Source: Ceriagrion tenellum (lineage: Eukaryota; Arthropoda; Insecta; Odonata; Coenagrionidae). From it: a stretch of DNA of 64,000 bases. Below the pieces are notes generated by a model. That model was given only the letters and a program-made list of their open reading frames with translations, was not told the DNA's origin and searched no databases. Shown here piece by piece: positions 22,080 to 32,003 of this stretch (positions are counted from its first letter, which is position 1; every line of letters starts with the position of its first letter). A program made the position numbers and the translations under genes. The stretch lies in the NCBI GenBank assembly GCA_963169105.1, contig OY720641.1, positions 5,781,258-5,845,257 on the forward strand, in the 5' to 3' direction.

Positions 22080-22481
22080 ATAACGACGTTTTTGCTTGTT
22101 TGTCAATTTAGAGGACCAAAAGATATGGTACTTTTTCACAGTTTTTATTGCAATAATAACTGTGAAAAAGTTAAGACTTCAAACAGTTCTTCGACTAGCT
22201 CCAGCAAATTAGTAATATTCTTGTCTTTAGAAAGGTCAAGTCGTATATTACATGCGTTATTTTCAATGTTATAAGTTATACCATGTTTTAATAAAGATGT
22301 CACAGACTTTTCCAGACTACTTTCTTATGATAGATTTATTGCAATAAAACCTCGAATTTTGTGGTATTTAGCAATGTTGCTACAATGGTTATGTGAGCAG
22401 GCAAATTAGCAATAAAAGCTGTGAAAAAGTTCCGTATTTCTTTTGTCTTCTAAATTGACAAACAAGCAAAAACGTCGTTAT
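22080..22481. mobile_element. TA-flanked MITE with long terminal inverted repeats
   Basis: The left end (ATAACGACGTTTTTGCTTG from 22080) and the right end (its complement, ending at 22481) form inverted repeats of about 75 bp, including TGTCAATTTAGA. TA dinucleotides lie directly outside at 22078-22079 and 22482-22483, consistent with a Tc1/mariner-type target duplication. The 402-bp interior encodes nothing. Inside the left repeat a second hairpin (CTTTTTCACAG ... CTGTGAAAAAG, about 22132-22171) makes the end doubly palindromic. Confidence 0.82.
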
Positions 22482-22499
22482 TAATATCTAAATTGTAGA

Positions 22500-22537
22500 T
22501 AATGAAAACTGTGAAAAGTACCATATCTCTTTGAATT
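22500..22537. repeat. Extra copy of the MITE subterminal motif outside the element
   Basis: AAACTGTGAAAAGTACCATA is the complement of the motif at 22122-22145 (TATGGTACTTTTTCACAGTT) but lies just outside the right TA. It suggests that an older, larger version of the element or a nested copy once ended further right. Confidence 0.6.
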
Positions 22538-22724
22538 CTTTAGAATGGATTTTCACCAAGTAAAGTCTGAAACAATCGAGTGCATTAATTTAGAAGACGT
22601 TTCAAAGAGTTATTGAGAAAATCTAAAGTAAAATCTCTTTTCACGAGGACTGCTACCTTGCCGTGATGGAATGGCTTGTGTGCTCCGATGACCGCCAGAT
22701 CCGAACTGGATTTAAAAAAAAAGA

Positions 22725-22845
22725 TCTAATGGCGGATCACGTAGGGGAGGGAAATCAGAACGATATATTAGAACGTTTGAATAACTGCTGTCTTAAAAAT
22801 TACTATGTAATCAGCTGGTGGAGTACTGAAATGAATGAATGATAG
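22725..22845 (+). mobile_element. LINE 3'-end fragment
   Basis: GGCGGATCACGTAGGGGAGG through CAGCTGGTGGAGTACTGAAATG matches the 3' region at 15355-15460. No coding part is left. Confidence 0.72.
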
Positions 22846-22968
22846 AAAAATCTCATGACAATAATAATAGTAATTATTGTTATAACTTTATTTAGAACCT
22901 TTAGGGGATCTCGCGTCCCCTGGGTTCAAGTAGGCATTAAAATATATATGTAAATAATGACTGATAAC

Positions 22969-23197
22969 ATTACATTGTGAAATAATGAAAAGTAAAGAAA
23001 ACTTTGTAATTCCACATAAATATTTAATGTACGACCTAGGTTTCGACGTGGCACGTCATCTCCAGTTGATGACGTGCCACGTCGAAACCTAGGTCGTACA
23101 TTAAATATTTCTGTGGAATTACAAAGTTTTCTTTACTTTTCATTATGCTAAGTCGATTCCATGAAGTCACGCCCGAGACAACGAATTACATTGTGAA
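22969..23197. mobile_element. Near-perfect 79-bp palindrome with 13-bp target duplication, Penelope-like signature
   Basis: Arms at 22982-23060 and 23068-23146 differ at one position; the loop is 7 bp. The right arm carries TTGATGA, a short palindromic stem, GAAA at 23084-23087 and CCTAGGTCG, the hammerhead-like core with one change in the first conserved base. A tail with GAAGTCACGCCCGAGACAAC (23163-23182) follows. ATTACATTGTGAA flanks the unit at 22969-22981 and 23185-23197. The architecture equals that at 2082-2339. The near identity of the arms argues for a young insertion. Confidence 0.82.
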
Positions 23198-23704
23198 TTC
23201 AATGATTAAGGGCGTGAGAGGCACCTAAATAAATTATAACACCAAAAAAGCAAACGAAAAAATGCAGTGCTGGATTAACTGAACATTGACCTTCTCTAAA
23301 ATAACATGACATATCATTTTTTTAAAAATTAACATGAAATATAACACTTGTAACAATATCAGAGCTTGAAACTAATACGTATCGGTTTACTTGTTATGCT
23401 AAAATTTTAAACTGCATTTGGATCAGATATAATCAATTCGAGCAAATAGAGTTGAGGAGATATCGAAATAATTTTGACTGGAACGAATTCATGGATGTTG
23501 ATTGACGAATATGTTTTGATGTGAAAATGGGAGTATGTTAGCGAGTTAGGAGACTCATCCGCAACTTAATGCGGCTCAGCGGTCGAAGGGTGAAAGTGGC
23601 TGATGGAGGATCAGGGTGGGAAGATTTAGGTAGCGAGGCGAACGTATATTCCAAGGAAATAATAATAGAGGCATGGGAAAAGCTGGATGTGAAATATACG
23701 TACA
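23198..23704. other. Non-coding sequence
   Basis: Nothing recognised. It may contain upstream, badly decayed parts of the LINE that starts near 23705. Confidence 0.35.
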
Positions 23705-24150
23705 AGATTGATTAAGTTGATTAGATTAACGGACGAGCAGGCGTAGGGTAATCGATCATCAAAGAGTAGCTAAGGCTTTAGTTGATACATTAGAAAATCA
23801 CTGCGGGAAATATGGAATGAAGCTAAATCATTAGGAAACAAGTAATGAGATGTTCTAGGGCAAAGAAAGCGAGAATGGTCATAAAAGTTGGAGAGCACAA
23901 AGTGTGGTGAGTGGAGTAATTTAATGACTCGGATAGTTGTAAGGAGAAAGTTAGCATAAAAGCAAAGACTTTAGGAGGAGAGTGGTGAAAACGAAAAAAG
24001 GAGTTAGCAATCGGAGGGGGCGTAAAATGGGGACTCTGTATAAGGATGAAACGAAGAGGTTCGAAAAGTGTTTAATATCAATTTGCAATGTGGAAATTGT
24101 GAGGCAGAGCTTAATGTGAAGAAAGGGAGCGTTTAATCCTTGTCTGATCA
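23705..24150 (+). mobile_element. LINE reverse transcriptase fragment (active-site region)
   Basis: Around 23728 the sequence gives RLTDEQA, a decayed form of the (F/Y)ADD catalytic box. It is followed by a damaged VDTLENHCGKYGMKLN segment, then MRCSRAKKARMVIKVGEHK (23845-23905) and, with shifts, DSCKEKVSIKAKTL. This order is typical of the palm-to-thumb region of the LINE group found elsewhere here. The catalytic aspartates are changed and the frame is broken. Confidence 0.72.
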
Positions 24151-24195
24151 CTTGGATGAAGGGATATGTATCGTAATAGTATTTCTGTAATAGTC

Positions 24196-24300
24196 CTTAT
24201 GTTTATCTACATCTACATATTACCCTGAAAACCTCCTAACCCATTACCAGGCAAGGGGAAACACCCATTACCAGGGTGTTTCGTAGGCGGTGGATTTCAA
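24196..24300 (-). mobile_element. Diverged LINE 3'-end fragment
   Basis: CTACATCTACATATTACCCTG equals the reversed 3' terminus of the CR1-like family (compare 30701 and 57310). Diverged sequence follows, with CCCATTACCAGG present twice, about 27 bp apart. Confidence 0.5.
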
Positions 24301-24309
24301 CTTATTTTC

Positions 24310-24930
24310 ACCATGATATGCAAGTAGCCTTCATCAACATGCACTACACTATTGGTATGCTACAAATGATACAGACTCTATTGGATTATTGTAAATAGCA
24401 GCAACCTGAACGAGGCACAAGAGTCATGCTGGGATCATGCGAAGTGTGATGTTAGTACTACGTGGCAGGCTAAAAAACGAGCATTTGGAGCAAATCAACT
24501 AATCAGCCTGACTACCTATTGACTAACCTGATTCGAAGTCTCATTGGTCGCCTGTCATATGTTCTCTTATCGATTGCGGCAAGAAAAGCATTTCAAACCT
24601 GTATGTCCCTCAGTCGATTTGCTAATTTTTCTCATGATCTGATCTACTGTAGTAATTTGGAGTTCGCAAGATATCAGCGATTTTGTCCCATAAATATTTG
24701 TTTTGTTTTGGCAATTCATTGCAAATTTAACACGAGTCCTTATGCCTGATGGTATGCATTTCGTAATAATTCGATTGCATGTGCACGGATTTTCTTCTAA
24801 ACGCCAAATAATGTATACTTATTGTTATTTTATTGTTGCTAACAAATAGCAAGGCATGACGTCGACTCCAATATTCGAAAACAAACAATTTAAATATTAT
24901 TTCGTCATAATTTCGAACAGAACGTCGCAA
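24310..24930. other. Non-coding sequence
   Basis: No gene or repeat recognised. Confidence 0.4.
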
Positions 24931-24976
24931 ACTCGAGAATTAACCTGCCTCAGACTCGAGAATTAACCTGCCTCAG
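24931..24976. repeat. Perfect 23-bp tandem duplication
   Basis: A 23-bp unit beginning ACTCGAGAATTAACC is present twice head to tail (24931-24953 and 24954-24976) with no difference between copies, so it is probably recent. Confidence 0.9.
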
Positions 24977-25084
24977 AGTAGGAAAAATTTTTAAATGAAA
25001 TTCCTGTATGATTTCCGTTTCCGCATGTGTGGTGAGTTTCAACGAATAAATGGATGAACTCGAATGAAATGTGGTCCAAGAGTT

Positions 25085-25335
25085 GTTTTTTCGACCTACA
25101 GATTCTGAAGACTCGGGCAATATTATGTGGAACCGATACATCGCTGATAAATGACCAAAATAGTGAGAATTCCACCAGTACATCATTTATTACGACCAAA
25201 AGTTTCGCTTGCTACAGCATTATCTAATGGTATTAGAATTATTTATGAAAAATATAGAAAAAGAATATTTTTCTAATTTGTGATTCTGAATACTCAGGCT
25301 ATATTTTGTGGAGCCGATATTAGTGATCTCGTCCT
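25085..25335 (-). repeat. Two degenerate units of the 185-bp hammerhead-like repeat
   Basis: Units start at about 25085 and 25261, with the internal marker (G)GC(A/T)ATATT at 25117 and 25298, 181 bp apart. They match the units at 29509-30000 (TTTTTTCGAC, CAGATTCTGAAGACTCGGGC, GGAACCGATACATC, TGATAAATGA). On the minus strand, 25203-25224 has the decayed core ending GCAAGCGAAACTTTTGGTCG. The second unit is truncated near 25330. Confidence 0.75.
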
Positions 25336-25337
25336 AA

Positions 25338-25600
25338 AATAAATTAGATTTATTTTTATTTTATGTTTTATTTATTTTATCTTAACTACCCCGAATACAG
25401 CACCAATGCCAAGCACTGCCACAAAATTCCAGGGCCAATTTATATCGGGTGAATAACTGTAATAACAGACGAACACAAACACCATTTATAAATTTACATA
25501 CAATATTAAGTCTCTTACTACATAAGTATTATTCGGCGGTCTGAATGCGTTTTCCATCCCAGTTCTCTTTATTAAAAATTGGAAGATGTGTAGATTTTTT
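25338..25600. other. AT-rich sequence, possible minus-strand LINE 3' tail
   Basis: A TTTATTTTATG/TTTATTTATTT run at 25345-25382 resembles the reversed A-rich tail of a minus-strand retroposon. The sequence after it has no recognised coding part. Confidence 0.3.
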
Positions 25601-26090
25601 TAGCTATAACTTGTTGATTTTAAGCAAAATGGAAACGAATTGACAGAATCCGATATGGAAATATCCCGTTCGGGGACGTCACAACGTAGCTGAGACCACA
25701 TTGTTGGCAAAGTCGGCGCTTCACAAATGTTCCCAGAACCCACCGAGCCAAGACCGAAGCGAATATTCCCTGAATGTCGTCCCCACCCGTATCTCCTGTA
25801 ATTTAACCCCAACCTCCTCCTTTCCCAAAGGCCGAGACAAAAGACCCCGCTCACAGATTCACTTCCCAGAATCCCGCATCGTGGACCCGGAGGCTTTGGG
25901 CCGAGAGCGGTGGACGAATTCCAAAAGCGCTCGCGGCGCGGCTCCCATCTGCACCGACTCCAACGCGTGCGGGGTGATGTGGAACTAAAATTAAAGCCAA
26001 TTACTAACTCTACGAGTCAACTCGAACCGTTTGCGTGGGTTTGGAGTGAATCGGAAATGACCGCCGTTAACACTCTGGTCCCTTACTTTG
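25600..26090. other. GC-rich unassigned block
   Basis: C- and CpG-rich, with overlapping open frames on both strands (plus 25701-25988; minus 25600-25854). The peptides show no motif I recognise. It may be a regulatory region, or the 5' end of an unknown repeat that precedes the LINE tail at 26110. Confidence 0.3.
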
Positions 26091-26109
26091 TGAATGAGGT
26101 GGCTGACGA

Positions 26110-26400
26110 AGTGGCGATCGACTAGGGAGACCAAGTCACCGCGCATGACGAAGTTCAAGCAGTATCGTAATATGAATGACGACGTAAGCCCATAGAGGCA
26201 TTTCGAAGTCATACGTCAGGCTTGAAAAATGGTGTCTTTGGCTGCTAAAAAACTGCTGTAACCTAACTTAACGTCCAATTGTAATCTGCCGCATTGTGAA
26301 CTGCATGTGTATCTATGTAACGAGCAATTACTATTGCGTTAATCTTATTATCTGCTCCCAACCACCTTCTCTGCCCCCTCTTAATTTTAACATGATGATG
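26110..26400 (-). mobile_element. LINE C-terminus/3' UTR, copy 1
   Basis: On the minus strand the stretch before 26390 encodes a decayed RGQ-x-x-RWLGA-like LINE tail; 3' UTR sequence with CACCGCGCATGACGAAGTT (26137) follows. The whole block recurs at 26705-27000, 596 bp away. Confidence 0.6.
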
Positions 26401-26524
26401 ATACTAATGTATTGAAACCCGGGTCCGGTTTTTGTGTTTTTTAATTCTGTGGTGCCGTAAAAATAACCATTTAATATGACTATGGAAATATACCACAAAG
26501 TTAACAAAGATGTTGTGTTATTTG

Positions 26525-26625
26525 GATGAAATTGCCAGAAATGGTGCCTTAGGCTGCTGAATAGACTTTTAATACAAGACTTTACGTCCGCTTGTAATCT
26601 GCCTCTTAGAGAACTAAATCTCGTC
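26525..26625 (-). mobile_element. Partial copy of the same LINE 3' UTR
   Basis: GGTGCCTTAGGCTGCTGAAT and ACGTCCGCTTGTAATCTGCC match the middle of the repeats at 26110-26400 and 26705-27000. Confidence 0.55.
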
Positions 26626-26704
26626 ACTAGCAAGTACCATTTAGGTGCTCTACCAGTGAAGGTAGATTTAAATGGAAGATTTAAAAAAACCCTCTTTTTA
26701 CTGG

Positions 26705-27065
26705 ACGAAGTAGCAATTGACTATACGAAAAGTCACCGCGCATGACGAAGTTCCAGATGTGTTATTATACGACTGAATAAGTCAGCCCATAATGATGTTT
26801 CGAAGCTTATGTTGCGCTTGAATTTAATTGTCAACACTCTTGCCTTTGGCTGCTAATAAAAATTCTAATTACCTGACGTCCGGTCGTAATCTGCCGCATC
26901 GTGAACTACATATCCATCTGTGTAACGATCAATTACTATTGCTTTAATCTCATAACCTGTTCTCATCCACCTACTCTGCCTGCTCTTAATTTCAAGCAAT
27001 TTTCTCTCTTCATCCACCACCGTACCGAGTACTTCCTCGTTCGTCTTCCTTTCTGTCCTCCGCAC
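26705..27065 (-). mobile_element. LINE C-terminus and 3' UTR, copy 2
   Basis: The minus strand reads RRTERKTNEEVLGTVVDEER, KLLEIKSRQSRWMRTGYEIK, then a stop and the 3' UTR shared with 26110-26400. This is the LINE segment that normally follows the KTYVWSVALYGSETWTI block. That block is found just beyond 27065 but on the opposite strand. Confidence 0.8.
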
Positions 27066-27081
27066 TTTCCCCCATTTTCGC

Positions 27082-27215
27082 GAAGGTGGCGTTCATCAAT
27101 AGGAGGGAACTGATTGCTAGGATCTTGTGTGAGGTTTTTAAGAAAACTTTGGCTGAGAGTTTTCTGTGGAGTGTGTCACTGTGTATGGCTCGGAAATGTG
27201 GACTATAGAACGTAT
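27082..27215 (+). mobile_element. Inverted 5' part of the adjacent LINE
   Basis: The plus strand encodes VAFINRRELIARILCEVFKK, TLAESFLWSVSL and, after a one-base shift, YGSEMWTIE. This is the segment of the LINE protein immediately before the RRTERKTNEEVL part found on the minus strand at 26705-27065. Head-to-head order with consecutive protein segments is the hallmark of twin-primed insertion with a 5' inversion. Confidence 0.75.
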
Positions 27216-29508
27216 TACGCGTGGTAACGTATTTTGCACCTCTATGATGAATCTTGGGAAAGCATGAAGCTAACTGCATAATACATATATGACGTGGTCA
27301 TACAGGATGACTACTATTTTATTTAAATATGCCCTCTTGCGTAACCAATCCAAAGGGGAATACTTTACAAGGCTGGCGCAATGTTTAGTTGGGATGCCTG
27401 AGAAACAATAAACGCTTTGGTATCTAGAGCCTCGACGATGATACCAATGTATCTGGGTCTTAACGTGAAACACCGTCAAAGTTAAAATCAAAGTGGGCCC
27501 TGGGAAAAGATGGCGAGAATGTAAAGCTGGCTTTTGAGATGCGGGCGTGAGAAAGATTGAAAAAAACGTAAATAAATAAATATTTATTAGCTCTAGGTGC
27601 AATACTCCTAAGAGTACGAATATTACAAGTAAAATTGTGGTGAGCTTAAAAAACCACTTAGTATTAAACATGAACAATGAGTTTAAACATGTTTTTAAAA
27701 ATAGCAATACTAAGAGAAATACAATAATTATTATACATATTCATATCTGAAAATAACAAAAAATACTAACAATAAAAGACATTTTAATGAAGACTGAACA
27801 AGAACAAAGTAAGAAGCGGACCCATGCTTTCTATTGAATGTGGAAATCTCTATAACTTAAACTTGCTTCAAACCTTCCCCAGCGACGAAGTTCAGCCTCT
27901 TAAATATCAGAGTAATCCCATATAGTATGGAACGTACCCTTTAGTGAAGTCTCGAGGATCGAAAACATGTGTAGCTTGTTGAACGAGGTGCTGTTAAACG
28001 TTGGCTATTTTGGAGCGAGTCCCTTGAGCGAAGTGAATTGTGGGCCGTCTCCGTGACCCCTTCCCTCCGTCTTATCTCCTCATTCATTCATTGGAAATTC
28101 ATCGCAAGACTTGCCGCGACAGTGCAACGACCCCAGCCTCCGAGGTGACCTGATTTAACTTCTGTCAGGCGTTTCCCTCTCGAGGCCAAAGAAGGCTTAA
28201 ATATTGATTCGGTCTTGCTTTAATGAACCCGTGATGGAGCTGAAATTTTTGTCAGCTTTTATGATCGTTTCGCCATAGATAAAATAATGATGAGTTTCGG
28301 TTGGAGGAGAGTAGATTGTGGAGCCATTGAGATCCATTGGGATTACGAACGCCTTGATATGACGGCAGAGTATTGATGAAGGATGAGATGTAAATGTGAG
28401 AGCGAAATAATACCGCTTTATCATTTTTAAGAAGAATAGTCGGAAGGAATACGTCATTTTATTAAAATCGAAGTAATGTAAAACTATGGCTCATTACGAG
28501 TAGGCATTCCGCTTATTACTCTATAGCTTTTTTTACTCCATCCCAGTCACCTTCGTCGGCATTCTGCCATTAAAAGTGACATTTCTTTTCGTTAAAAATT
28601 TATGTATTCCAATTAGTCAGTTTTTTTGCCACTACGTTCACAGTTAATTCTAATCTGCTTGTGGTGGATTATATCAATCGGAACTAAGGTGGTAACGGGG
28701 CCAAAATAATTGGCATTTCAGAGAACTTTGCTAGCTGTGGTAAATTCTATGTAACTTGTGTAGCTAAATTCTTATGGGAAACTGAATGGTGAGATCTGAA
28801 TCATTGTCGAATTTGACGGTGATCCGCTAGAGTTATCCTTAGCTAGTATGAGAAACATTAGTCTTTTTTAATGGTACAGGGGTCCTACTGGATTATTACC
28901 GACGCCAGTGAGTAATTAGCTGAACTAAGAGCGGAAAAATGTAAAAGAGACCGTCTAGTTGGAATTTTTATGTGTGCTAGTTTCAATTGCTAAGGAGAAA
29001 GAAAAAAGAAGAAATCGAAACTAGAATATTCTATATACCAGGACCGCTTTTTTTGTTCACGTATAATATTTTTGTTCTCAGTGTAGTTTATTTCGTGTAT
29101 TAGAAGTAGCAACGCTTTCAATGAGTTTATACTGGCATCGTCATAAAGACAAACGAAGAGTATATTTTTGCTTTCTTTGGTTGGAGCCTCAAGAAAAATA
29201 AGGTTTTGGCAGTTTGTCTCACACCGCTCGCCTTTAGTGAGTATTTTGTTGCAGTTGATTTTGTCGACAAGGATGTAAGCCTAGTATAACGTTTTATCGA
29301 CGATTTTGAAAAAAATACTTCGTACTCTACCGCACTTTTTTATTAACTACAACCGGTTACATCGTATGGCCCAAACTGGAAGATAAGTGAATACGGGAGC
29401 CAGAGAAAATTTTTATTTGTTTTAAAACTGAGGCAATAAAACATTTCTGTGATTTTTCCTACGAGGCAAACTTTGAGCGTAATATTTTTTCTGGTGAGAC
29501 TAGGGCTG
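27216..29508. other. Non-coding sequence
   Basis: No gene supported. A TAAATAAATAAATATTTATT run at 27569-27589 may be a retroposon tail. The long minus-strand frame at 27270-27707 is hydrophobic and AT-driven, with no family match. Confidence 0.4.
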
Positions 29509-30000
29509 TAAACTAGATTTCATAAAAATATTACACTTGGGCGATATTTCGTGAAGAAGATACATCACTGATAATTGAAGGAATGGAGAAAATTACATGA
29601 GTATAATAAATCTAACGACCTAGGTGTCGCTTGTTACAGCATCATTTGGTAGTATAAGAATAAGAATTATTTAAGAATGATGTGGTATAAGAATTTTTTT
29701 CGACTTCCAGATTTTGAAGACTTTGGCGATATTTTGTGAAACCGATACATCACTGATAAATGAAGAATTGGAGCGAATTGCACGAGTACAATATATATTA
29801 CGACCTAGGTTTCGCTTGTCACAGCATCAGCAAGTGGTCTAAGGATACGAATTATTTAATTAAGAGGTGATATAAAAATTTTTTTCAACTGTCAGATACT
29901 GAAGACTCGGGCGATAATGTGTGGAACCGATATATCACTGATAAATGAAGAAGTGGAGCGAATTTCACGAGTACAATAAGTATTACGACTGCATAAGGTC
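29509..30000 (-). repeat. 185-bp tandem array with hammerhead-like core in each unit
   Basis: Three head-to-tail units are phased at exactly 185 bp: the marker GCGATATT/GCGATAAT lies at 29541, 29726 and 29911. Each contains GAAGACTTTGG/CTCGGGCGAT, CCGATACATCACTGATAAAT and a GAGCGAATT-CACGAGTACAAT block, then CGACCTAGGT next to the core. In the minus direction the core reads CTGATGCTGT-GACAAGC-GAAACCTAGGTCG (29810-29830; decayed at 29626-29650). The third unit runs into the separate element end at 30001-30110. Confidence 0.85.
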
Positions 30001-30110
30001 GTAATAAGTGTCGCAACGATGCTGATGATGATGATGATGCTATAACAATCAAAACGTAGATCGTAATTAATAAAGCACTCGTGGAATTGGCTACAAGTGA
30101 TTTTTTCGAC
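30001..30110 (+). repeat. Penelope-like terminal segment with degenerate core
   Basis: CTGATGATGATGATGATGCT at 30022 is an expanded form of the core, followed by a weak stem, AAAACGTAGATCGTAATTAA and CACTCGTGGAATTGG. The last block is the inverse of the CACGAGTACAAT part of the 185-bp units. The segment therefore lies in the opposite orientation to the array and closes it as an inverted repeat. Confidence 0.6.
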
Positions 30111-30129
30111 TTCTTTAAAAAGAGGTTAA

Positions 30130-30600
30130 AAACTATCGCAAAACGACCGACGATTTCCGCTCCAGCTGCCCTTAAATTATTCCCCTAGCCGCCAGAAAGT
30201 CTCGGCGATGAAAAAGAAAGGCCGAAAGTAGAGGGAAGATAGTTGTCTGTGGAGGAAACATTGAGGAAAAGAGAGATAAGACGGGGGCAAAGGGAATGAT
30301 TAAGGGGGACGGTGAATGTCAACCGATTGCGGAAGCTTAGCTCTGATCCGTAGAGAGAGGGGGGGGGAGGGAAGGAGCATGCGTTGTTGTTGTTTTCATT
30401 TTCGACTCGAGTCGGGTGTTTTGAAACGGGATTACACGTTCGGGATGCGAAGGTCGACTCTCCCGTGTATTGACCATCAATGTGTTGACACGAGTGCCCG
30501 GCGGTGCACGCGTGTGAGATTCGCTACGTGACATCGACAGCACCGATTCCGGGAGGGCACCGCGTCATATTGACGGCGCCTCGCCTCTCCCTTGTAGCCC
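30130..30600. promoter_or_regulatory. CpG-rich patch, possible regulatory region
   Basis: Dense CpG from about 30400 to 30590, with a G-run at 30358-30371. No exon with both splice signals is seen. It stands out from AT-rich flanks and is not a repeat seen elsewhere in the window. Confidence 0.25.
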
Positions 30601-30700
30601 ATTCGAGAATATGTATTGTGCTATTAACTTCTTTTTGGAGTGGTTCTTACACGGAGTTTTAGTGTCAAAAGAGGGTAAGAAAAGAGTGGTGGTATAATTA

Positions 30701-31243
30701 CATCTACATGTACACACTACCGTGCGAGCCGCCGCATGGGCGTGTGGCAGGGGGTGTTAGGTCACCAGCCGTGTAAAGATGTAGGTTTTTGGGAGGTGAA
30801 ATGGTGACATATATTATAGGAGTGTATTTAGTGGAGCTCAGTTTTTATTATGATCATTTATTGTGTGCGGAATGAACGAGTGTTTGTAACTCTCTGTTCG
30901 GCAGTGCATCTCTCTTATTTTATCACTTCTGTCAGACGTAGAGATGTAGTGAGGCGACATAATCATATTCTCTGTGTCGCTCTGAAACGCTCCAGATCTG
31001 AATTTCTCCAGCAAGTTAAGCCGAGCGTGTAGCCTTCTAGTCCCTAGGGGCTGCCACCTTAATCTCTCTAAAAGTTGTGTAACTCTGTATATTCGCTCGT
31101 AGCAGTTTTTAACGTAGTTTGGAATTTTTCGTAGTATTTTATTAATTTTTTGGTTAAATATTTATGTCCAGGGTCCCAAATGCTCGCGGCGTATTCGAGG
31201 TGTGACCTAACCAGAGCGAAATAGCATCTCTCTTTGACTTTTC
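30701..31243 (-). mobile_element. CR1/Jockey-like LINE, 5'-truncated copy
   Basis: Reading the minus strand from 31243, it encodes a decayed ALVRSHLEYAASIWDPG segment and the later TRRL-type and ISLRLTEVIK-type C-terminal motifs with stops, and it ends with CGCCCATGCGGCGGCTCGCA and a GTACATGTAGATG tail near 30701-30730. Same family as 3545-4135. Confidence 0.86.
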
Positions 31244-31430
31244 CAACCGATTGGTGACAGCCGGGAGGGTTGTTTTTGAATCACTATACAACAGCTTCAT
31301 TATGGCCCAACCGAGAACATATGTCATAGAATTACTTTTTCGACCGATTGGTGAGAGCCGAGAGGGTTGTTTTTGAATCACTCCAGAAATAACAGCTTCA
31401 TTATGGCCCAACCGAGAACATATGTCTCGC
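31243..31430. repeat. Imperfect 97-101 bp tandem duplication
   Basis: Two units share CCGATTGGTGA, GAGGGTTGTTTTTGAATCAC and CAGCTTCATTATGGCCCAAC. Starts lie at 31247 and 31344, later markers at 31292 and 31393; a few bases of insertion separate the second unit. The first unit begins exactly where the LINE copy breaks off. Confidence 0.85.
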
Positions 31431-31879
31431 TATTTTCGTATAGTTGGGGTGGTTTTCGTGTGGAATTTCGTGTGAAAGGAGGGCATCATTGTGTTATTAT
31501 AATTAGAGGTGACTAGGTTGGTTATTCTAGAACTGATAGAGATAATATCGATCACGTAACTAGGAAGTCACGTGGTGCAACAACGAACGGTTGGAGAATT
31601 TTTGGTGAGTTTTACCCACTCGATTGGATAATTCAAGTATTTAGAAGGCGATTACTCTCATCTCCTTTATCCACATTTTCTTAGCCATGGCAACAGCTTC
31701 CATTGCCGGTCTCTATGTTGCTGAGGTCCATAGGTTGACGCATCTAGGGGTAACTCCAAGCTTCAGACACTGATTATTGAATCAGGTGTTGAGGTTCGCC
31801 AACCGATGTTTAATTGACAATTCGAAAAATAGAATCGCCTTATCTGCTAAACTAGCATTTTGAAAACAAGACAATGTCC
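31431..31879. other. Non-coding sequence
   Basis: Nothing recognised. Confidence 0.4.
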
Positions 31880-32003
31880 ATGGCGTTACTCGGTGGAACT
31901 CTTTCATAATGAATGAAAAACAAGTACTTGGTTATGATTCTACACTTAATTTAAAGCAACGTGACCAAGGTTTCGGCATATCATGCCATCATCAGGTGCA
32001 AGC
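31880..32003 (-). repeat. Penelope-like terminal segment with intact-looking core
   Basis: On the minus strand 31971-31995 reads CTGATGA, T, GGC-ATGATAT-GCC, GAAACC: a well-paired hammerhead-like core. TTGGTCACG follows and then, 50-90 bp on, the tail with GAGTTCCACCGAGTAACGCC, related to the tails at 14797 and 23155. Only one arm is present, so this is a truncated, non-palindromic copy. Confidence 0.68.

Noticed and set aside
27270..27707. 145-codon hydrophobic open frame on minus
   Set aside because: AT-driven hydrophobicity. It crosses a probable retroposon tail and has no recognisable motif.
29509..30000. CRISPR-like regular spacing
   Set aside because: Units are full tandem repeats of 185 bp without unique spacers, in a eukaryotic context.
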